From Anoxybacillus sp050480245 (lineage in GTDB: Bacteria; Bacillota; Bacilli; Bacillales; Anoxybacillaceae): a stretch of DNA of 64,000 nt. The stretch is from the NCBI GenBank assembly GCA_050480245.1, contig JBCNEQ010000003.1; one strand, written 5' to 3'. The position numbers were made by a program, and so were the translations under genes. Of the stretch, positions 59,050 through 64,000 are shown piece by piece. Positions within the stretch are counted from its first letter, which is position 1, and every line of letters begins with the position of its first letter. The notes beneath the pieces are model-generated. The model worked only from the letters and a program-made list of their open reading frames with translations, ran no database searches and was not told where the DNA came from.

Positions 59050-59479
59050 ACGAGGATTTACGTTGATTGAAATGTTAATCGTTCTTTTTATCGTAACAGG
59101 CATTATGTTGTTTGCCGTTCCGCCGCTTCAACAAGTGTTGGCCGAGCGACAGTTACAATATTTTTTAGAACAGTTTAGCAACGATATGTTATATGCTCAA
59201 CAATATGCGATTAGTCGCAAAAAGACGGTAGCTATCATGTTTTATTTTGACACATGTCGTTATCAAGTAAAAGAAGGGAGAACGTTTGGCAAGGAGCTGC
59301 TCGCTCGCTCTTTTCCTTCCCCCTTTCAAATTCAAATGGGTACATTATCTCCACCGTTGTTTTACTATCCAAACGGTAACATCAATAAGGCTGGGACGCT
59401 ACTCATAGCGTACGGGAGTAAAAAATATAAAATCGTTTTTCAATTAGGGAAAGGGCGATTGTATGTGCAAAAATTGTAG
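59042..59479 (+). CDS. comGD: Minor pseudopilin ComGD
   Basis: 145 residues; prepilin motif NERG-FTLIEMLIVLFIV at the N-terminus, then a beta-rich globular domain. GTG start at 59042, overlapping comGC by 8 bp. Confidence 0.92.
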   Translation: MNERGFTLIEMLIVLFIVTGIMLFAVPPLQQVLAERQLQYFLEQFSNDMLYAQQYAISRKKTVAIMFYFDTCRYQVKEGRTFGKELLARSFPSPFQIQMGTLSPPLFYYPNGNINKAGTLLIAYGSKKYKIVFQLGKGRLYVQKL

Positions 59480-59771
59480 CGGTTTTACGTTTTTTGAACT
59501 GCTCGTATCATTAAGCTTATGGGGTGGGCTTATAGCGATGCTAATTGCCAATTGGACAATCGTTGTTGTGGAACGAGAAAACAAGAAAATAGAAACGATC
59601 GCAAATCAAATTTTATATGAGGCAATGATGAGCGAGCGGTTTGTAAACGAAACGATCGTTGTGCGGGAAAAGAAAGCATTTTCCTTATTTATGCGTTCCG
59701 GTGAGCGATGTGTCCGTTGGGAAGATTGGTTGAAACGAACAAAGGAAAGATGTGAGCCATTGTTGCAATGA
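59463..59771 (+). CDS. comGE: Minor pseudopilin ComGE
   Basis: 102 residues; short leader MCKNCSG then FTFFELLVSLSLWGG, a degenerate prepilin helix with Glu5. ATG 59463, overlapping comGD by 17 bp. Assigned mainly by operon position. Confidence 0.88.
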   Translation: MCKNCSGFTFFELLVSLSLWGGLIAMLIANWTIVVVERENKKIETIANQILYEAMMSERFVNETIVVREKKAFSLFMRSGERCVRWEDWLKRTKERCEPLLQ

Positions 59772-60202
59772 TTCAACAAGAAAAAGGTTTTACGTTAATT
59801 GAAGTATTGATGTCGCTAATGATTTTTTTCGTTGTTTTATCTTTATTGATAACAACATTTCATCTAGCATCGAACTATACAGTAAAACGTGGAGAGTTTC
59901 ATTATTTCGAGTGGCTTGTTTTTATTCAACAAGCAAAAATTGAACTAAGAGAATCAAAAGACGTTTGGATATATGGGACAACGATTCGATTCGATAAATG
60001 GACGGGTGAGCGTGTAACGTACGAAAAGTATGGGACAATTATTCGGCGACGTGTGAATAGTACAGGACATGAAATTATGCTTCAATTTATTCAACATGTA
60101 TCATATGAAAAAGAACAAACAGGCATTCGTGTTCATGTACTAACGGACAAGGGGGATGAGTATGAGGCGTTTATCCCGTCTTTTCATGAAAACAAAAAAT
60201 GA
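59768..60202 (+). CDS. comGF: Minor pseudopilin ComGF
   Basis: 144 residues; prepilin motif QEKG-FTLIEVLMSLMIFF and the ComGF-type globular part (VWIYGTTIRFDKWTGERVTYE). ATG 59768 in a 4-bp overlap with comGE. Confidence 0.9.
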   Translation: MIQQEKGFTLIEVLMSLMIFFVVLSLLITTFHLASNYTVKRGEFHYFEWLVFIQQAKIELRESKDVWIYGTTIRFDKWTGERVTYEKYGTIIRRRVNSTGHEIMLQFIQHVSYEKEQTGIRVHVLTDKGDEYEAFIPSFHENKK

Positions 60203-60578
60203 ACAAGGTGTCATTTTTCCATTTACCGTTATGTGTTCATTGTTAATTAGCGCGCTTTTTCTTCATGCTGTCGCATTGTACAATACAGAAATACAGTTTT
60301 ATGAAGAAGAAAAGAAATGGTATGAAGCGGATTATTTAATGAAACAAACGCTCACTCATGTGAAACAAACACTTGCGAACACCTCAGAAAACGTGCCATC
60401 ATTAAGCCAAGCAGTTTCATTTGTTCATGGGCAAGCGACGTATACTGCAACAAGGATCGGTAAGGCTGTCTGGTCTGTCAATGTATCGTGTGTGACGAAT
60501 GCGCAATTTCGTTATGACGTCCAATTTGAATTTGACGCATTAACAAACGACATATCAGCATGGAAAGAACTGTACTAG
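60162..60578 (+). CDS. comGG: ComGG-like protein of the competence pseudopilus
   Basis: 138 residues; a short basic start, an atypical leader (NEQG-VIFPFTVMCSLL) lacking the FTLIE motif, one hydrophobic helix and a polar globular domain. Divergent sequence is normal for ComGG. ATG 60162 with AAGGGGG; ATG 60156 is also in frame. It overlaps comGF by 41 bp. Assignment by position and architecture. Confidence 0.83.
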   Translation: MRRLSRLFMKTKNEQGVIFPFTVMCSLLISALFLHAVALYNTEIQFYEEEKKWYEADYLMKQTLTHVKQTLANTSENVPSLSQAVSFVHGQATYTATRIGKAVWSVNVSCVTNAQFRYDVQFEFDALTNDISAWKELY

Positions 60579-60592
60579 AGGGGGGAGAGAAC

Positions 60593-61099
60593 ATGAGAGC
60601 GATTTATTTAACAGGATTTATGGGGGCAGGAAAGACGACGGTTGGAAAACGGTTAGGAGAAGTATTGCAGCTACCTGTGATAGATACAGATGCATATATT
60701 GAACAGCAAGTCGGAAAAACGATTGCGGCCATTTTTGCAGAAGAGGGGGAAGGGGCGTTTCGTGCGTATGAGCGGGAAGTATTAAAGAAGCTTCCAACGG
60801 AACATGTCGTCATCACAACAGGCGGCGGAATTGTGATTCAAGAAGAAAATCGTCAATTTATGCGCAAGCATGGGATCGTCATTTACTTGCATTGCGAGTT
60901 ATATGAATTGCTTCAGCGGTTAGGTGATGATGCGACTCGACCGCTATTGATGGAAAATAAACAAAAGAAAATGAAACAGCTATTTGAACAAAGACTTCCG
61001 TGGTATCATGAAGCGCATATAACAATTGATACAACAAATCGCACGGTAGATGACATTGTAGAAAACATTGTCCTCATGCTTAAATCGTCCCGTTTTTGA
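60593..61099 (+). CDS. aroK: Shikimate kinase
   Basis: Phosphorylates shikimate in aromatic amino acid synthesis. 168 residues: Walker A GFMGAGKTT, DTD shikimate motif (VIDTDAYIE), GGG motif TTGGGIV near 80, lid RPLL. ATG 60593 with GGGGGGAG; the frame opens 11 codons upstream inside comGG. It follows comGG by 14 bp and could be co-transcribed with the competence genes. Confidence 0.95.
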   Translation: MRAIYLTGFMGAGKTTVGKRLGEVLQLPVIDTDAYIEQQVGKTIAAIFAEEGEGAFRAYEREVLKKLPTEHVVITTGGGIVIQEENRQFMRKHGIVIYLHCELYELLQRLGDDATRPLLMENKQKKMKQLFEQRLPWYHEAHITIDTTNRTVDDIVENIVLMLKSSRF

Positions 61100-61125
61100 C
61101 GATACTAGCATCGAGGTGATGAACG

Positions 61126-61314
61126 ATGGCAGGAAACGACTATGTCAAGTTTATGACTGAACAAGTCGTGCGATATTTAGACCAACCAAAAGAGGAACGG
61201 AAAAAACAACGACAACAAAAGAAAGAATTGAAAAAACAACAAAAGCAGCCGTTTTTATACCGTTGGTTCGGCGTCATTCCGTATGCAATCATTCTTTTAT
61301 TTAGGCGAAAATAA
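61126..61314 (+). CDS. yqzE: YqzE-family small protein
   Basis: 62 residues: NDYVKFMTEQVVRYLDQPKEER, a Lys/Gln-rich middle, then FLYRWFGVIPYAIILLFRRK, a short hydrophobic C-terminal segment. This is the YqzE pattern and it sits after comG/aroK as in Bacillus. ATG 61126, GAGGTGATG upstream. Function unknown. Its stop lies in a hairpin AAATAAGGC/GCCTTATTT (61311-61336) facing yqhG. Confidence 0.87.
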   Translation: MAGNDYVKFMTEQVVRYLDQPKEERKKQRQQKKELKKQQKQPFLYRWFGVIPYAIILLFRRK

Positions 61315-61328
61315 GGCGAAAGATAGCC

Positions 61329-62099
61329 TTATTTCGCCTGCAAATAAAATAACCCACCGTTGATGACTGAAATTTGAATTCTCGGTTCATATCTTTGGCG
61401 CAACGCTTCTTTTTCATTTTCGTATTCTTCCTGTTTTTCTTCTACACCTTCGTAAAAATGTTGCAACAACGCCAAATCTTCTTCCCAGCGTATTCGCGCT
61501 TCATTCGCCCACTCGTGCGTTTCTGATGCCATTAGACGTTCGACATATGCTTCGAGTCGCGCAAATCCACTCATTGGCTTAATGATCGGAGAAATCGTAA
61601 AACAATAGTCAGGTACTGTGGCGATCCATTGCTTTTCTTTTAACACGTCATAAAATGACTCGACGATCGTTCCACTGATGAGATGGATGCCTAACGACAA
61701 TAAACGATCTTGTTTCCGATCGCATTCATATGAAAGCAATATGTTTGTATGAAGCCAAGGATGAAGAGCGACAGAGCGTTCAGTTACTCGTTCGTACAGA
61801 CGGACGAAGCGCCCGTTCATTTTAGCAACAGAAAAAATTTGATGAAGACGTGGGGAACCGAAGTGAATATGTTCTCCTTTTTCAGCGATAGACGGCTTTG
61901 TAATCAATGATAGCTCTAATGGCTCACCAACGGCCCCGATGCGTTCAACGTAATGCCAATAAAACGGGCGATTCATTAATTGTTTATCCATTTCAACGGT
62001 CAGTTGAACGCGGAGATGCCCATCGCTCCGTTCTAGAATCGGACAATGGGTGGAGGTGAAAAAACGTTCAAGAAACGATTGAATGTCATGTTGCTGCAT
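61329..62099 (-). CDS. yqhG: YqhG-family protein
   Basis: 256-residue soluble protein of the YqhG family, function unknown. Starts MQQHDIQSFLERFFTSTHCPI; a C-terminal coiled-coil-like segment (HFYEGVEEKQEEYENEKEALRQRYEP) and the end NGGLFYLQAK are conserved features. ATG 62099 has GGAGGAT about 10 bases upstream; the frame has 8 more codons without a better site. It overlaps the yqhH end by 14 bp, so the pair is translationally coupled. Confidence 0.88.
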   Translation of the reverse strand: MQQHDIQSFLERFFTSTHCPILERSDGHLRVQLTVEMDKQLMNRPFYWHYVERIGAVGEPLELSLITKPSIAEKGEHIHFGSPRLHQIFSVAKMNGRFVRLYERVTERSVALHPWLHTNILLSYECDRKQDRLLSLGIHLISGTIVESFYDVLKEKQWIATVPDYCFTISPIIKPMSGFARLEAYVERLMASETHEWANEARIRWEEDLALLQHFYEGVEEKQEEYENEKEALRQRYEPRIQISVINGGLFYLQAK

Positions 62100-63729
62100 G
62101 CGTGCGATCCTCCATATTCGCAAAAATTTCTACAAAATTTTGCATTTTAATTTTTAATTCTCCTTCGCTTTTCGATTGGACAATGATACGTTCTAAATGA
62201 TTTGAAAACGTCGGAGATTGCAACCTCATTAAAATATCATCTAATTCGCCAACGACACGTTCAAATAAACGAATTTTTTCGTATAATAACGTAAATATAT
62301 GTTCCTCAACCGTATTGCGTACAACAAAATTGTAAATGTGCACATCTTTTGTTTGACCGAGGCGATGAACACGCCCGATTCGTTGTTCGAGACGCATCGG
62401 ATTCCATGGTAAGTCGTAGTTAATGACATGATTACAAAACTGCAAGTTAATTCCTTCTCCTCCTGCCTCGGTTGCGATCAACACTTGTGCACGATGCTGA
62501 AATAGCTCTTTCATCCAATCTTTTTTACTTCGTTTAAAACCACCGCGAAAAGGTACAGACGAAATGCCGTGTTGTTTAAAAAACCACTGCAAATATAATT
62601 GTGTTGCTCGATATTCCGTAAAGACAATGACTTTATCGTTTATTGTTTGAATGAGCTCTAACGCTTTTTTCGCTTTTGCGTGGTCGGTAATGTCGTTCAT
62701 TGTTTGCAACAATGCCCCGATTGTCGTTTCAAGATGCGGTTTTTGTTCAAGCATGTCCTTTAGCGTGCAAAAAAGCGCTTCTTTGCTGCTACATATTTCA
62801 CGCAACAATGTCATATGTGACAGCGATGTATCTGAAAAATGAGTCTTCAACTGTTGAATCGTTTCATATACATTTCGCTCCGCTTCTGAGAAATCAATAA
62901 AAAACGTTTCAACGTGCCGTTTTGTCCACTCAATACCAGTATCATGGCGACGATGACGAATCATTACTTTGCGAATGAGCTCTTTTAAATGGGCATCATC
63001 ATGTAATGTCCGCAATTTTCCATACCTTTTTTGAAATTGTTCGGCATTTCCTAAATGTCCAGGCTTCAGTAAGGAAACGAGGTGGAAAATTTCTTCGACG
63101 CGGTTTTGGATCGGTGTTGCTGTTAATAATAAACAAAACTTTTTTTTCAATCCTTGAACAAATTCGTAGTTTTTCGTTTTATTGTTTTTTAACTTATGCG
63201 CTTCATCAATAATGACCATATCATATGCTTGTTCATAAATGATGTCACGATGTGGTTGCTTTTTGGCGGTATCAATGGATGAAACGACAACATCGCATTG
63301 TTCCCATACGTAGCTTTTTTTTTGGGCAACAGCAGGAATAAAAAATTTTTCATTTAATTCTTGCACCCATTGTGAAACGAGGGATGCAGGAACAAGAATA
63401 AGCGCCTTTTTCACCAGACCTCGAATCATATATTCTTTTAAAATTAATCCGGCTTCAATCGTTTTTCCAAGTCCAACTTCATCAGCTAAAATCGCTTTCC
63501 CGTTCATTTGTTCAACAACTTGGCGTGCGACCTCATATTGATGAGGTAAAATCGTTACATGCGGTAAATGCTTTGGCGCTTGTAGCCCATCAAATTGAGG
63601 GATAGCTAACGATTTCGTTGCTTCAAGCGCCAACTCATATAATTCCCAATTTGACCACGGGCCGTCACGTTCAATACGTTTGGCAAATTCATCTTTCCAG
63701 CTTTTCTCCCAATGCATGGTGATGTTCAT
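62086..63729 (-). CDS. yqhH: SNF2-family helicase YqhH
   Basis: 547-residue Swi2/Snf2 ATPase. Motif I LADEVGLGKTIEAGLI near 85, Ia LVPASLVSQW, II IIDEAHKLKN near 170, III LLTATPIQN, then the C-terminal RecA lobe with V (TEAGGEGINLQFCNHVINYDLPW) split over about 430-455 and VI QRIGRVHRLGQ near 460. Probably remodels nucleoprotein or polymerase complexes (RapA-like); exact role unknown. ATG 63729 with GAGGGATG. It is divergent from whatever lies right of the window (gcvT in B. subtilis). Confidence 0.93.
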   Translation of the reverse strand: MNITMHWEKSWKDEFAKRIERDGPWSNWELYELALEATKSLAIPQFDGLQAPKHLPHVTILPHQYEVARQVVEQMNGKAILADEVGLGKTIEAGLILKEYMIRGLVKKALILVPASLVSQWVQELNEKFFIPAVAQKKSYVWEQCDVVVSSIDTAKKQPHRDIIYEQAYDMVIIDEAHKLKNNKTKNYEFVQGLKKKFCLLLTATPIQNRVEEIFHLVSLLKPGHLGNAEQFQKRYGKLRTLHDDAHLKELIRKVMIRHRRHDTGIEWTKRHVETFFIDFSEAERNVYETIQQLKTHFSDTSLSHMTLLREICSSKEALFCTLKDMLEQKPHLETTIGALLQTMNDITDHAKAKKALELIQTINDKVIVFTEYRATQLYLQWFFKQHGISSVPFRGGFKRSKKDWMKELFQHRAQVLIATEAGGEGINLQFCNHVINYDLPWNPMRLEQRIGRVHRLGQTKDVHIYNFVVRNTVEEHIFTLLYEKIRLFERVVGELDDILMRLQSPTFSNHLERIIVQSKSEGELKIKMQNFVEIFANMEDRTHAAT

Positions 63730-63782
63730 CAAGCATCCCTCATTTTCCGAACATTTTTGTTTAAAACTAAATAAACTTACGT

Positions 63783-63811
63783 ATTTTATTTATAAAAAGG
63801 TATTGCGACAA
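63783..63811 (-). promoter_or_regulatory. Promoter of yqhH-yqhG
   Basis: On the minus strand TTGTCG (63811-63806) and TAAAAT (63788-63783) are separated by 17 bp, about 55 bp before the yqhH start. Confidence 0.6.
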
Positions 63812-63872
63812 ATGAGAAGTTATAAGATAATAAAAAACGTAAGAAAGTTTGTAAAATTGTTTCATCCTATTT

Positions 63873-63929
63873 CGCGCAGGAGACTCCCACTTCAACGACC
63901 AAAGAGAGTAAGTGGGAGAGGAATGCGCG
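63873..63929 (+). other. Nested stem structure of unknown identity at the right edge
   Basis: Outer stem CGCGCA/TGCGCG encloses a purine-rich internal loop GGAGA/AGGAA and an inner 9-bp perfect stem CTCCCACTT/AAGTGGGAG with a 17-base loop. It may be a structured RNA leader or the end of a mobile element. It does not show the conserved cores of the glycine riboswitch expected upstream of gcvT. The window ends 71 bases later and I see no gene in the last 270 bp. Confidence 0.55.
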
Positions 63930-64000
63930 TTCCCCTTTCTTTTGTGTACGAGATAATAAAGGCGTGGAGAAAACCGTTAAATAAAGGCACTCCAATAACT

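Noticed and set aside
63733..64000. Tandem glycine riboswitch expected upstream of gcvT
   Set aside because: The conserved riboswitch core sequences were not seen in this stretch, and gcvT itself is outside the window.
1..64000. CRISPR array, prophage or intact transposon
   Set aside because: No regularly spaced repeats, phage structural genes, or transposase frames were seen anywhere.

Overview
The window is chromosomal DNA from a spore-forming, Gram-positive Bacillaceae. Gene content and order follow the Bacillus subtilis yqe-yqf-yqg-yqh region almost gene for gene (dnaK to yqhH). The moderate G+C, frequent GTG/TTG starts and protein details point to the thermophilic Anoxybacillus/Geobacillus branch; that placement is inference. 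The DNA is almost entirely core. There is no prophage, CRISPR array or intact transposon, and the only mobile-element trace is a possible IS200/IS605-type end near 31.6 kb.

Layout. 1-5.7 kb: end of the dnaK operon (dnaK, dnaJ, prmA, rsmE, mtaB). 5.7-11.9 kb: rpsU-yqeY, then nfeD-floA, the sporulation pair yqfC-yqfD, phoH, ybeY and dgkA. 12-15.4 kb: era, yqzL, recO, ccpN, ppsR; the cdd and glyQS genes that B. subtilis carries here are absent. 15.5-18.7 kb: dnaG-sigA with a good candidate sigma-H promoter. 18.7-25.8 kb: a membrane protein of unknown function, cccA, trmK-yqfO, ispH, yqfQ, cshB, nfo, yqfT. 25.8-29.4 kb: yitT-type yqfU, a zinc importer operon (znuC-znuB-zur) with a Zur-like operator, yqfW. 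29.5-33.4 kb: yqfX, ispG, yqfZ, a DUF1189 protein, tRNA-Ile(CAU) and sodA. 33.5-41.5 kb: an MFS protein, pbpA and the phosphate operon pstSCAB-phoU behind a clear PhoP-type repeat array.

41.5-55.5 kb: two small membrane proteins, rpmG, 5-formyl-THF cyclo-ligase, ldh with Rex-like and cre-like sites, the rhomboid protease gluP, an uncharacterised secreted protein, a SpoVAF/GerA-family germination protein, yqgQ-glcK, an LtaS-type synthase, an M14 endopeptidase, yqgW, yqgX, a MidA-type methyltransferase and yqgY. 55.6-61.3 kb: a putative Fe-S regulator divergent from the competence pseudopilus operon comGABCDEFG, then aroK and yqzE. 61.3-63.7 kb: yqhG and the SNF2 helicase yqhH on the minus strand. 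The last 270 bp hold a nested stem structure of unknown identity.

Functionally the window combines protein folding and translation (DnaK/J, L11 methylation, rRNA and tRNA modification, S21, L33, Era, YbeY), replication and transcription (DnaG, SigA), isoprenoid synthesis (IspG, IspH), metal and phosphate homeostasis (Zur/Znu, Pst/PhoU), envelope assembly (PbpA, undecaprenol kinase, LtaS-like), sporulation and germination, and DNA uptake. No wholly new multigene system is evident. The most novel signals are regulatory or structural: a leader ORF/terminator arrangement before comGA, the Fe-S-type regulator beside it, perfect hairpins spanning the stop codons of convergent genes, a ccpN gene without a normal start codon, and the unexplained structured element at the right edge.
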